From: Eubacteriaceae bacterium
Lineage (GTDB): Bacteria > Bacillota > Clostridia > Lachnospirales > Lachnospiraceae
Length of the DNA stretch: 58,900 nucleotides
Assembly (NCBI GenBank): GCA_910575665.1
Contig: CAJTFB010000026.1
Coordinates: 1-58,900 of the forward strand
Direction: 5' to 3'
Part shown: piece after piece, positions 35,579 to 44,368 of the stretch
Layout of the letters: each line of letters begins with the position of its first letter
Numbering within the stretch: the first letter of the stretch is position 1
The notes under the pieces: model-generated
Databases searched by the model: none
Seen by the model: the letters and a program-made list of their open reading frames with translations, nothing else
Told to the model about the DNA's origin: nothing
Program-made: the position numbers and the translations under genes

Positions 35579-37912
35579 TTACATCTCTCCTTTCAATGCA
35601 AGGGATTTCGTCTGTAGCTCCATCAGCTTAAAGTAAACACCACCCAGGGCTTCCAATTCTCGATGAGTTCCCTCTTCCACGATCTTTCCGTTGTCAATGA
35701 CCACCAAACGATCCGCATCCCGCAGGGTTGACAGCCGGTGGGCGATGGACAATGTGGTCCGTCCTTTCACCAGATAATCCAGGGATTTCTGGATGGCCTT
35801 CTCAGTCTCCGTATCCACACTTGCGGTTGCCTCATCCAAGATCAGAATCTTTGGATTCGCTAGGATCGCCCGGGCGATGGAGATACGTTGCTTCTCGCCA
35901 CCAGATAAGTCCTTTCCGGAAGCCCCGATCACCGTATCATAGCCGTCCGGCATATTGGAGATAAATTCATGGGCACTGGCAAGCATTGCCGCCTGAATGA
36001 TATCCGCCCTTGTGGCGTCAGGATTGGCATAGGCGATATTATCCGCCACCGTTCCCATAAAAATATAAGTGTCCTGGGAAACCATCGCCACATTTCTCCG
36101 GAGATCATGGAAGGCAATCTCTTTGACGTCCACGCCATCCAGGGAAATGCTCCCCTCATTGGTATCATACAGCCGGGAGATAAGGTTTACCAGGGTCGTT
36201 TTGCCAGCGCCGGAACGTCCCACGATGCCCAGCATCTCTCCTTCCTTCACATGAAGGCTGATATCTTTGAGCACCGGATTATTGATATCGTATCCAAAGG
36301 TTACATGATCCAATGTGATCTCCCCTCTCGGTTCAGCCATATGAACAGGATCTTCGATCTCTTGAATCTCTGGCACAGCATCCATAATCTCAAACATACG
36401 CTGGGCCGCATTGATGCTGTTGGACCACATATGAAATACTCTTGAGAAAAAGTTCATCGGCCCATTCAGCTGTCCCACATATCCCACAAAAGTGATCAGT
36501 ACACCCAGCTCCACACTTCCGGTATTCAAAAGGAGGATTACTCCGAGAATCCAAACCCAGATGTTAGAGACCTCCTGCACCAAATTATAAAGTATCGTAA
36601 ATCGGTTATTATATTTTACGATGCGGACCTCCGCATCCCTCAAGTGGTCATTCGGTCCCTCAAAGCGGGTATTTTCCTGCTCCTGCTGCCCGAATGCCTT
36701 CACCACTCTGGCTCCCGTCAAATTATCATTGACGCGGCTGTTGACTGTCCGCTCCGCGCGGTGGCGTCTGCCAAACAGACTCCACAGTTTCGGCTTGAGC
36801 TTCACGCTCATGATGACGAGAAGCGGCAAAAGTACACATGCCACCAACGCCATCTGCCAATTCAGCCGGAACATCACCGTAAAGGAGGCGATGATCGTAA
36901 ATCCATGTACAAATATGTAAGGAAATCCATCCAGGAAAAAATCCGTCACACGGTCTGCGTCACTGAGCACTCTAGTCATCAGGCTTCCCGTCTGCTTACT
37001 AGTAAAAAAGCCGATGGAAAGATTTCCCATAGAAGAAAATACGTCCTGCTTCATATCCCGAATTGTAGAAGCCACAACCTGCGCCATCAATGTTCCCTGT
37101 ATCAAAGCCACTCCCTGCTGCACCAGCTTTGACAGCACCATCACTACAACTAGAAGCAGCAGTGCCAGCCCGTACTCCCCGGCTATGCCAAACTTCTCTA
37201 AAAAACCGTTATCCATCTTCAAAACCTTATCATACAATATCGTACCATTGAGATAAGGCCACACCAGATTCAGTCCCGCCGCTGCAAAATAGCAGATAAA
37301 TAACGTGATAAATTTCCATTTATAGCGGAAAAAATATCCCATAGTCCTTGTAAAAATAGACCTTTTATTCATACATTTTGGGCAGATCTTCCGCTTGGGA
37401 TCCGGGTACATGGTGCCGCACACCGGACAGTATTCCGCCTGTTCCTCCTGCACTTCCGCCGAAGACTCCACCTCATCTGCCGCACCCGGATATTTTTTCA
37501 GTTTCCGATAGCTTTTCAAAAATAGATTCATCTGCTCCAGATAGAGATTGGTCAATGCCCCGATCCGAAGCGGTACCTCCCCGCGGAATACCGTCACTAG
37601 ATTGGTGGCAACCTGCCTCTCGATGCGCATATGGGAAGTCTCCTCCAGAGGAAGAAGGCGGTAAGCATATTTCAGCGTATCCTCGCCATAATCCATATCT
37701 TTCGTCCTGGTGCCCCGGAAATAGCGCACCTGGTTCCCAATGGGTTCACTGGTCACAATTCCTAATCTGTCTGCCGTCAAAAACAGATATCCGCTGATAT
37801 ATTCGCAGTTGTCCGATAAATCCATAGGACATACATCTAAAATATCATCTGTACCAATTCCCTCCGGCTTCAGTATCTGAAGCACCCGGGATGGTAATCG
37901 GTTTTCTTTCAT
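35579..37912 (-). CDS. ABC exporter half with PH-like domain and zinc ribbon, first gene
   Basis: 777 residues. The N-terminal ~145 residues are beta-rich and PH-like (YLFLTADRLGIVTSEPIG), then a zinc ribbon (CPVCG...CPKC, about 163-185), six membrane spans and a nucleotide-binding domain with GRSGAGKTT, LSGGEKQRISIARA and ILILDEATASVD. Both ATP-site halves look catalytically complete. The start is the ATG at 37912 with GGAGGAA upstream; a TTG 12 bases earlier overlaps that site. It is the partner of the exporter half at 32830, with the DUF1854 gene between. Confidence 0.9.
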   Translation of the reverse strand: MKENRLPSRVLQILKPEGIGTDDILDVCPMDLSDNCEYISGYLFLTADRLGIVTSEPIGNQVRYFRGTRTKDMDYGEDTLKYAYRLLPLEETSHMRIERQVATNLVTVFRGEVPLRIGALTNLYLEQMNLFLKSYRKLKKYPGAADEVESSAEVQEEQAEYCPVCGTMYPDPKRKICPKCMNKRSIFTRTMGYFFRYKWKFITLFICYFAAAGLNLVWPYLNGTILYDKVLKMDNGFLEKFGIAGEYGLALLLLVVVMVLSKLVQQGVALIQGTLMAQVVASTIRDMKQDVFSSMGNLSIGFFTSKQTGSLMTRVLSDADRVTDFFLDGFPYIFVHGFTIIASFTVMFRLNWQMALVACVLLPLLVIMSVKLKPKLWSLFGRRHRAERTVNSRVNDNLTGARVVKAFGQQEQENTRFEGPNDHLRDAEVRIVKYNNRFTILYNLVQEVSNIWVWILGVILLLNTGSVELGVLITFVGYVGQLNGPMNFFSRVFHMWSNSINAAQRMFEIMDAVPEIQEIEDPVHMAEPRGEITLDHVTFGYDINNPVLKDISLHVKEGEMLGIVGRSGAGKTTLVNLISRLYDTNEGSISLDGVDVKEIAFHDLRRNVAMVSQDTYIFMGTVADNIAYANPDATRADIIQAAMLASAHEFISNMPDGYDTVIGASGKDLSGGEKQRISIARAILANPKILILDEATASVDTETEKAIQKSLDYLVKGRTTLSIAHRLSTLRDADRLVVIDNGKIVEEGTHRELEALGGVYFKLMELQTKSLALKGEM

Positions 37913-38072
37913 AACTTCCTCCAATCAATACTCAACCATGTTTTATGCTGTTTATATCTTAATGCACCTTTACACAGAAAGAAATGTATTTTCTTGCATA
38001 AAAATTGCAATATCCTGTCATAGATCAGCGCCACCGAACCAGCTCAATGGCGCCAATCTGGACAATCAAAGC

Positions 38073-39878
38073 TCACACATATTTACTCGCCTGCGCCTGC
38101 CACATCTGGGCATACTTTCCTTTCCTGGCAATGAGGGAATCGTGGGTTCCCGCCTCTATAATTTGACCCTTTTCCAGCATAAGGATCCGGTCCGAGTGTC
38201 TCGTGGTGGAAAGGCGGTGGGAAATAAATATAACGCTTTTGTTCTCCGACGCCTTTGCCATAGAAAGGTTCAGCTGGTATTCTGCAATGGGATCCAGCGC
38301 ACTGGAAGGCTCATCCAGGATAATCCAGTCACAGTCTTTGTAGAACACCCGCGCCACTGCCAGTTTCTGGCTCTCCCCACCGGACAGGTTGGTGCCCTCT
38401 TCGTCAAATTCCCTGGTCAGACCTGTTTCCACACCATTTTTCATAGATGACAGCCGTGGATAAAATCCACTCTGCCGAAGGGCGGGCGTCACATCCGCCC
38501 GGGCAGGTACCTCATCCATCACCACGTTCTCCGCCACAGTAGCGGCATAGATCTGATAATCCTGAAACACAGTGCCCATCCGGCTCCGGTACTGCGCCAG
38601 GTCATAGTTCCGTATATCCACACCATTCAGAAGGATTCTTCCCCCTGTGGGATCATATAAACGCATCAGAAGTTTGATCAACGTAGTCTTCCCTGCCCCG
38701 TTGTACCCCACCAGGGCAATCTTTTCCCTGGGCGCAATGGAAAATGATACCTGGTGGATGATATCTCCGTCCTTCTCATTATAGGCAAAGGATACCTCTT
38801 CAAAGCGGATTTCTCCGATCTCTTCTGGCATTGGCAGATTCTTCTCGCTCACCACCTTGGTCTCATAGGCAAGAAAATTTCGGATCTTTTCTACATAAAG
38901 AGCGGTTTCTACTGCCGTAGGAGGCAGGTCCGACAAGATCCTCAGACCATTTCTCAAACTACCTGCGGAGTTGTATAGCACTACCATGCCGCTGAATGAT
39001 AACACCTTTCTGACCGCCGCCTGAAATACCAGATATCCTAGATAAATGCCATCAAAGATGAAATCACTGAACACATAACCCGTCAGAAAGTCCAACAGCC
39101 ACAGCTTCTTACACTCCTCCTTCTGACACTGATAAATCTTCTTGTTCGTCTCCTCAAAATCCCGGTGCAGCCGCCCCGAAACTTTCCGGTTCAACCGAAG
39201 TTCTTTGGCATAGGCGCTGAGATAAAAGGCGCGGTGTACATACTGCCGCTTTTTATTCAGTGGATTGATCTTTAGATTCAGCCGGAACCGGATCTTATTG
39301 GCGACACCATAGATCAGAAAACTACCTGCAAAAGACACCAGCACAAACAGAACCGATACGGAATCCTTCAAGAGAAAATATGTACCATAACAAAAAAATA
39401 TCACAAGCCCGGACACCAGCATATCGATTAAATTCACCGTACGGTCAATGGAATTCCTCGATTCCGACACCGCCAGCACAAATTCGTTGTAATATTCCGG
39501 ATCGTCATAACAGGCGATATCCAGGCTTCCCGCTTTTTCATATAACAGAAATTTCAGCCTCTTCTCAATTTTTGGCATACTGATCTCTGCCACTACGGAG
39601 TTGAAAACAACAGAATACAAACCAGAAAACGCCAGGAGCCCGAACAGGAACAGCATAAAATACACTACCTCCCGGAAAGGTTTCCCAAATTCCGCCGCCT
39701 CCAGTACAAACCCGATACCCAGTGTATGTTCTACAAAGATCAGACCATTGTGCCGGATCTTTTCAAATATCAACATAATGCCATAAAGCGGCGATGCCTG
39801 AAAAATCAATTTGGTCATAAACCACGTATTGGCAAAGGTCTTTCTTGCCGACAATTTCATTTTTTTATCCGATCGCAT
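38073..39878 (-). CDS. ABC exporter half, second of the attenuator-controlled pair
   Basis: 601 residues. Six membrane spans in the first ~330 residues, then a nucleotide-binding domain with GYNGAGKTT, LSGGESQKLAVARVF and IILDEPSSALDP plus an H-loop (FISHRLS). The DEPSSALDP form and overall layout resemble NisT/SpaT-type peptide exporters and related drug exporters. No C39 peptidase domain is present, so it does not cleave leaders. The ATG at 39878 follows GGAGG and overlaps the upstream ABC gene by 14 bases. The two almost surely form a heterodimer. Substrate unknown. Confidence 0.9.
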   Translation of the reverse strand: MRSDKKMKLSARKTFANTWFMTKLIFQASPLYGIMLIFEKIRHNGLIFVEHTLGIGFVLEAAEFGKPFREVVYFMLFLFGLLAFSGLYSVVFNSVVAEISMPKIEKRLKFLLYEKAGSLDIACYDDPEYYNEFVLAVSESRNSIDRTVNLIDMLVSGLVIFFCYGTYFLLKDSVSVLFVLVSFAGSFLIYGVANKIRFRLNLKINPLNKKRQYVHRAFYLSAYAKELRLNRKVSGRLHRDFEETNKKIYQCQKEECKKLWLLDFLTGYVFSDFIFDGIYLGYLVFQAAVRKVLSFSGMVVLYNSAGSLRNGLRILSDLPPTAVETALYVEKIRNFLAYETKVVSEKNLPMPEEIGEIRFEEVSFAYNEKDGDIIHQVSFSIAPREKIALVGYNGAGKTTLIKLLMRLYDPTGGRILLNGVDIRNYDLAQYRSRMGTVFQDYQIYAATVAENVVMDEVPARADVTPALRQSGFYPRLSSMKNGVETGLTREFDEEGTNLSGGESQKLAVARVFYKDCDWIILDEPSSALDPIAEYQLNLSMAKASENKSVIFISHRLSTTRHSDRILMLEKGQIIEAGTHDSLIARKGKYAQMWQAQASKYV

Positions 39879-41718
39879 CCCATTCCACCTCCAAATCCGA
39901 TTCCTCTGGCTGGTAATTCTTCGCCTGCATCTGGTACATGTGAGCATATTTCCCATTCTGCTCCATCAGTTCTCCATGATTTCCCTGCTCGATCAGGCGT
40001 CCCTCCTCCAGCATAAATACCATATCTGCGTCCTTTACCGAGGACAGCCGGTGGGAGATAAAAAACATGAGATGATCCTGGCTCTCCTCCAGGATCGCCT
40101 GAAACAAATCATATTCTGCGATGGGATCCAGTGCACTGGAAGGTTCGTCAAACACCTTGATCGGCGCCGGGCTGGCAAAAGCCCTCGCCACGACAATCTT
40201 CTGGTACTCACCTCCGGAGAGTACCGCGCCGGTCTCATCAAATTCTTTGGTCAGCATCGTGTGGATTCCCTGGGGAAGGCTCCGCACCTTCTCATAGACG
40301 CCTGCACGTTTCAGCGCCTCCACTGTTACCTTTTCAGGATCCTCCACCTGACGCTCCATCAGAACATTATCCATGATACTGTAGGCAAAGATCTTATAAT
40401 CCTGGAACGCCGCCGCAAATAAATTCCGATATGCCTCCAGATCATACTCCTTGATATCCCTGCCATTCACGAGAATCTTACCCTCATTCGGATCGTAGAG
40501 CCGGAACAACAATTTGAGGATGGTGGTTTTGCCAGCTCCGTTGTGTCCTACCAGCGCTACAGATTCATTCTTTCCAATCTTAAAAGAAAGATCGTGGATC
40601 ACCTCTTTTCCTCCCCGGTAAGAGAACGATACGTGGCAGAATTCGATGCTTTTAATCTCCCGGTCCGGCAGAACTCCCTTCGCATCCTCCGGAATCTTTT
40701 CTTCATAGGACATAAAGGTACGAATATTGTATACAAACATCCCATTCTGACTGCAGGTCACCATAGAATTACCAATGCGGATAAGAATCCAGGATGCGGT
40801 TACCATCATACTGGACAGAATTGAAAGATCCCCCAGGCTCAACCGGTGTACCACCATTGTCTGATAGGCGCCATACAGCATAAGCCCCTCAAAAATGATG
40901 ATATAAGACAGATAAAACTGCAGAAACGCGTTGGGGATCAGTCTGCTTATGTAAGATTTCACCACTCGGATCCGGTGTTCCACCGCTTCCTCATAAGTGC
41001 GCTTCAGTACTTGAAATATATTAGAAAGCCTCATTTCCTTTGCATATTCCCCCAGATACATCACCCGGTTTACATACTCTGTCTTCCGGTTATCCGGCGT
41101 TACCTCCTGGTAGACCGCAAAATTCAGCTTATTCACTATCGTTCCAAATACAAAAGATCCAACGATGGGTGACAGTACAAACAGCAACATTCTCGGGTCC
41201 ATCCGGTACATCAATACATAGGTGGAAATTCCTGCAATGACAGCACAGATAATACTGGTCATCTCCCCGACGATTTTCGTCATTTTCTCACACGCCTGGT
41301 CAACTGCCATGGTATAGCGATTGTAAAATTCTGTATCCTCAAAACACTCCAACTCTACATTTTCTGCCTTGTGGTAAAATACCGAATACATCCTCTGATA
41401 CAGTTCTATTTCTTTGAGGGGTTTCACTACCCGGTTCACATATCTTTCATAAAGGATGAGCACACACATAAGCGCCGTCACCATGCTAATATACAAATAT
41501 ACCGTAGAGACGGCCTCCCCGCCGGTCACTACCTGAATGATATAACGGATAAAGTAGGCGCTGAAAAATACCCAGGTAAAATAGCCGATGGCACTACAGA
41601 AAAAAGTATGGACCACATAGCTTTTGCTCATGGACCACACAAATCCCAGAGCATAAAAATTATTTTTTAACGTTTCCCCAAACCCAAGCCCTATATTTTT
41701 CTCTGACTTCTTACTCAT
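39865..41718 (-). CDS. ABC exporter half, first of the attenuator-controlled pair
   Basis: 617 residues. Six membrane spans, then GHNGAGKTT, LSGGEYQKIVVARAF, VFDEPSSALDP and FFISHRLS. It lacks a peptidase domain. The start at 41718 is chosen because AGAGGAGAAG lies upstream; the open frame extends 13 codons further without support. It is preceded by an intrinsic terminator (41796-41827) and a 32-codon leader ORF whose sequence can form an antiterminator, so its expression is probably induced when leader translation stalls. That architecture parallels bmrB-bmrCD of Bacillus subtilis, a drug-induced heterodimeric exporter. Confidence 0.9.
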   Translation of the reverse strand: MSKKSEKNIGLGFGETLKNNFYALGFVWSMSKSYVVHTFFCSAIGYFTWVFFSAYFIRYIIQVVTGGEAVSTVYLYISMVTALMCVLILYERYVNRVVKPLKEIELYQRMYSVFYHKAENVELECFEDTEFYNRYTMAVDQACEKMTKIVGEMTSIICAVIAGISTYVLMYRMDPRMLLFVLSPIVGSFVFGTIVNKLNFAVYQEVTPDNRKTEYVNRVMYLGEYAKEMRLSNIFQVLKRTYEEAVEHRIRVVKSYISRLIPNAFLQFYLSYIIIFEGLMLYGAYQTMVVHRLSLGDLSILSSMMVTASWILIRIGNSMVTCSQNGMFVYNIRTFMSYEEKIPEDAKGVLPDREIKSIEFCHVSFSYRGGKEVIHDLSFKIGKNESVALVGHNGAGKTTILKLLFRLYDPNEGKILVNGRDIKEYDLEAYRNLFAAAFQDYKIFAYSIMDNVLMERQVEDPEKVTVEALKRAGVYEKVRSLPQGIHTMLTKEFDETGAVLSGGEYQKIVVARAFASPAPIKVFDEPSSALDPIAEYDLFQAILEESQDHLMFFISHRLSSVKDADMVFMLEEGRLIEQGNHGELMEQNGKYAHMYQMQAKNYQPEESDLEVEWDAIG

Positions 41719-41795
41719 TGTCTTCTCCTCTCTCCACAAATGATGTCTGAATAACAAGCATATCTATTTGACTTATACCTGGCGTAAATAAAAAA

Positions 41796-41827
41796 ACAGG
41801 ACTCCTGATACTGGTCAGAAATCCCGT
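41796..41827 (-). terminator. Intrinsic terminator/attenuator before the ABC pair
   Basis: On the minus strand ACGGGATTTCTGA pairs with TCAGGAGTCCTGT (13 pairs including three G-T) around CCAGTA, followed by a run of seven T. It lies between the leader ORF and the first ABC gene. The 5' arm contains GATTTCTGA (41815-41823), which is also perfectly complementary to TCAGAAATC inside the leader ORF. Confidence 0.88.
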
Positions 41828-41883
41828 CATCACGTCCATACTCTTCTATTTTTTACAAAGCAGAAAAAAAGATTCCCTTCCCG

Positions 41884-41982
41884 CTAAGCACTGGTAACAG
41901 GAGACTGGACGATAAGATTTCTGATATAAGCTGTGCCTTTTGGCAAATCTAGATGATTCCCTCGATTTATTGTTCTGATCAT
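41884..41982 (-). CDS. 32-residue leader peptide (possible secreted peptide)
   Basis: A short frame with an excellent ribosome site (AAAGGAGGTGG, seven bases before ATG) and a consensus promoter 50 bases upstream. The peptide starts MIRTINRGNHLDLPKGTAY and ends with IVQSPVTSA. It has no Cys, no signal peptide and no recognised motif. Its own coding bases carry two regulatory segments: TCAGAAATC (41916-41924), complementary to the terminator 5' arm, and TATCGTCCA (41906-41914), complementary to the bases between its own ribosome site and ATG. That favours a cis-acting leader peptide controlling the downstream exporter pair. A secreted peptide or bacteriocin exported by that pair is the alternative. 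Confidence 0.75.
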   Translation of the reverse strand: MIRTINRGNHLDLPKGTAYIRNLIVQSPVTSA

Positions 41983-41990
41983 ATCGTCCA
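41906..41990 (-). promoter_or_regulatory. Antiterminator and start-sequestering segments of the leader
   Basis: Three complementary segments lie in the leader mRNA. TGGACGATA spans the ribosome-site/ATG junction (41982-41990) and pairs with TATCGTCCA (41906-41914). One base upstream of that, TCAGAAATC (41916-41924) pairs with GATTTCTGA of the terminator (41815-41823). A ribosome stalled early would free the second pairing and block termination; one reaching the stop codon would cover these bases and allow it. Confidence 0.7.
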
Positions 41991-42030
41991 CCTCCTTTCT
42001 GTTTTTCATTTTTTTGTTATCGTGGTTATA

Positions 42031-42059
42031 ATCCTATCACAGTTGGAAATTTATTGCAA
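42031..42059 (-). promoter_or_regulatory. Sigma-A promoter of the leader-ABC operon
   Basis: Minus strand TTGCAA, 17-base spacer, TAGGAT, with the start point expected near 42025. It lies in the 130-base gap after glyS. Confidence 0.8.
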
Positions 42060-42113
42060 GTATTTTTTGGTAATATTATCATGTACCATTTTTTCACCTT
42101 ACCCAAAAACATG

Positions 42114-43502
42114 CTAAAATGTAAATTTATCCTCAAAATACGTTTTAAGATCAGCGATCTTAATTCTTTCCTGTTCCATCGTATCACGGTCGCGCACGGT
42201 CACCATTCCGTCCTCTTCCGAATCAAAATCATAGGTAATGCAGAAGGGGGTTCCGATCTCATCCTGACGGCGGTAGCGTTTGCCGATATTTCCACGGTCA
42301 TCATACTCACAATTATAGTATTTACTCAGCTCTTCAAATACCTTCTCTGCTCCCTCACCCAGCTTCTTAGACAGGGGCAACACACCGATCTTCACTGGAG
42401 CCAGAGCTGGATGGAAGTGCATAACCGTACGCACATCACCACCTTCCAGCTCTTCCTCATCATAAGCACTGCAGAGAAAAGCAAGGGTGACACGGTCGGC
42501 GCCCAGGGACGGCTCAATGACATAGGGTATGTATTTGTCCTTGCGCTCGTCGTCAAAATAACTCATATCCTCGCCGGAGGTATTCTGATGCTGGGTCAGG
42601 TCATAATCGGTACGGTCTGCAATTCCCCAGAGCTCACCCCATCCAAAGGGGAATAAAAACTCGATATCACTGGTGGCTTTACTGTAGAAAGAAAGTTCCT
42701 CCTTGTCATGATCGCGAACCCGCATCTCTTCCTCTTTGATCCCCAGATCTTGCAGCCATTTGATACAAAATTCTTTCCAGTAGGAGAACCACTCTAGGTC
42801 AGTATCTGGTACACAGAAGAACTCCAGCTCCATCTGTTCAAACTCACGGGTACGGAAAGTAAAGTTCCCCGGTGTAATCTCATTTCGGAAGGATTTTCCA
42901 ATCTGACCGATGCCGAACGGCACTTTTTTTCTGGAAGTTCTCTGTACATTTTTGAAATTTACAAAGATTCCCTGTGCTGTCTCCGGGCGGAGATATACTG
43001 TATTTTTTGCATCCTCTGTCACACCCTGGAAGGTCTTAAACATCAGGTTAAACTGCCGGATCTCCGTAAAATTGTGTTTTCCGCAAGTAGGACATGGCAC
43101 TGCCTTATCCTGGATAAACTGTTCCATTTTTGAATTGTCCCAGCCATCCACAGAACCGTCCAGTTCCATACCATGTTCCTCTGCAAAATTTTCAATCAGC
43201 TGATCTGCGCGAAATCTCTCATGGCATTCCTTACAATCCATCAGCGGATCGGAAAAACCGCCCAGATGACCGGAAGCCACCCATGTCTGCGGATTCATAA
43301 GAATGGCGCAGTCCACACCAACATTATATTTATTCTCCTGGATAAACTTCTGCCACCATGCCTTTTTTACGTTGTTTTTCAGCTCTACTCCAAGATTTCC
43401 ATAATCCCATGTATTCGCTAAACCACCATAGATCTCCGAACCCGGATAGATGAAACCACGTCCTTTGGCAAGTGCCACAATTTTGTCCATTGTCTTTTCC
43501 AT
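42114..43502 (-). CDS. glyS: Glycyl-tRNA synthetase, dimeric type
   Basis: 462 residues. The single-chain alpha2 class II enzyme, not the alpha/beta type. Start region [23 protein letters not shown], motif 2 around [19 protein letters not shown], motif 3 [10 protein letters not shown], and a C-terminal anticodon-binding domain. AAAGGA lies about nine bases before the ATG at 43502; an ATG four codons later also has a site. Only 124 bases separate it from pflA and they hold a simple promoter, so there is no T-box leader here, unlike many Firmicute glycyl synthetases. Confidence 0.96.
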   Translation of the reverse strand: MEKTMDKIVALAKGRGFIYPGSEIYGGLANTWDYGNLGVELKNNVKKAWWQKFIQENKYNVGVDCAILMNPQTWVASGHLGGFSDPLMDCKECHERFRADQLIENFAEEHGMELDGSVDGWDNSKMEQFIQDKAVPCPTCGKHNFTEIRQFNLMFKTFQGVTEDAKNTVYLRPETAQGIFVNFKNVQRTSRKKVPFGIGQIGKSFRNEITPGNFTFRTREFEQMELEFFCVPDTDLEWFSYWKEFCIKWLQDLGIKEEEMRVRDHDKEELSFYSKATSDIEFLFPFGWGELWGIADRTDYDLTQHQNTSGEDMSYFDDERKDKYIPYVIEPSLGADRVTLAFLCSAYDEEELEGGDVRTVMHFHPALAPVKIGVLPLSKKLGEGAEKVFEELSKYYNCEYDDRGNIGKRYRRQDEIGTPFCITYDFDSEEDGMVTVRDRDTMEQERIKIADLKTYFEDKFTF

Positions 43503-43528
43503 AATCGTCGTCCTTTCCTACTTAGTTA

Positions 43529-43546
43529 ATAGTATACGTATGCTAT
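43529..43546. promoter_or_regulatory. Near-palindrome at the glyS start point
   Basis: ATAGTATACGTATGCTAT is an 18-base palindrome with one mismatched pair, touching the -10 box and covering the expected transcription start. It may be an operator. Confidence 0.4.
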
Positions 43547-43573
43547 TTTACTATTGTTTGCCATATATTTCAA
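43545..43573 (-). promoter_or_regulatory. Sigma-A promoter of glyS
   Basis: Minus strand TTGAAA, 17-base spacer, TAAAAT, about 45 bases before the glyS ATG. Confidence 0.75.
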
Positions 43574-43607
43574 CAATTTTTACGAAAATAAATGATGCTG
43601 CCCTCTA

Positions 43608-43631
43608 ATTGAGCCTGTTCAACCGCTCAAT
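43608..43631 (-). terminator. Hairpin overlapping the pflA stop
   Basis: ATTGAGC, 10-base gap, GCTCAAT, perfect 7-bp stem. It overlaps the pflA stop codon. There is no T-tract, so it is only a weak candidate for transcript-end formation. Confidence 0.35.
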
Positions 43632-44364
43632 CCTCTATCCCTAAAATCTGCTTTGCACGAGCCAGCCTCTCCGGCGATGGGGGAGCGATCCCCTCCAAAG
43701 GATAAGAAATCCCCAAATTCTCCCACTTAAAGACCCCAAGGGTATGATAGGGAAGAACTTCCACTCTCTCCACGGTCTTTAGCTCCCGGATAAATGCCGC
43801 CAGCGCCTGAAGATATTCGTCCTTATCATTTCGCTCCGGCACCAGCACATGACGAATCCACATGGGCTGGCCCAAATCCGACATCAGCCTGGCCATTTCT
43901 TTAATATTTTCACCGGACTGTCCCGTCAGAATCCGATGCTCTTCCTCATTGATATGCTTGATATCCAGCATGACAAGATCCGTGACCTCCATCAGTTCTT
44001 TCCATTTTGAAAAAAATGGTTCTTCTCTCGTAAATGGATTTCCGCTGGTATCCAATGTGGTATGAATGTCCTTTTTCTTAGCTTCGGAAAACAGCTCCAG
44101 TAAAAAATCAATCTGCAGCAGAGGTTCTCCCCCACTGACGGTAATACCGCCCTCACTTCCCCAGTAAGAGCGGTACCTCAAAGCCGTCTGAATCAACTCA
44201 GAAGCCGTATATTCCCTGCCGGCACGAAGATCCCAGGTGTCCGGATTGTGACAGAACTGGCAGCGCATGTGGCAGCCGCTCAGAAATATAACATACCGGA
44301 CGCCTGGTCCATCGGCAGAACCAAAGCTTTCCAGAGAATGGACCCTTCCAATTCTCTCACTCAA
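43627..44364 (-). CDS. pflA: Pyruvate formate-lyase activating enzyme
   Basis: About 245 residues. A radical SAM enzyme that installs the glycyl radical on PflB. The 4Fe-4S motif is CHMRCQFC near residue 30, preceded by SADGPGVRYVIFLSGC, with GGEPLLQ and DIKHINEEEH later, all typical. The likely start is a TTG at 44364 with AAAGGAT eight bases upstream; an ATG at 44382 would overlap the pflB stop and has no site. It lies directly after pflB, so the substrate and its activator are co-expressed. Confidence 0.95.
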   Translation of the reverse strand: MSERIGRVHSLESFGSADGPGVRYVIFLSGCHMRCQFCHNPDTWDLRAGREYTASELIQTALRYRSYWGSEGGITVSGGEPLLQIDFLLELFSEAKKKDIHTTLDTSGNPFTREEPFFSKWKELMEVTDLVMLDIKHINEEEHRILTGQSGENIKEMARLMSDLGQPMWIRHVLVPERNDKDEYLQALAAFIRELKTVERVEVLPYHTLGVFKWENLGISYPLEGIAPPSPERLARAKQILGIED

Positions 44365-44368
44365 TTTC

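Noticed and set aside
41711-41839. 42-codon minus-strand frame between the leader ORF and the first ABC gene
   Set aside because: It runs straight through the 13-bp intrinsic terminator and its T-tract, has no good ribosome site, and overlaps the ABC start. Its apparent SPV similarity to the leader peptide is only three residues.
42060-42113. Terminator after glyS
   Set aside because: TGGTA/TACCA is only a 5-bp stem with A-rich rather than T-rich sequence after it on the minus strand.
43503-43626. T-box leader for glyS
   Set aside because: Only 124 bases are available and no T-box bulge, specifier stem or terminator pair is seen; a simple promoter is present.
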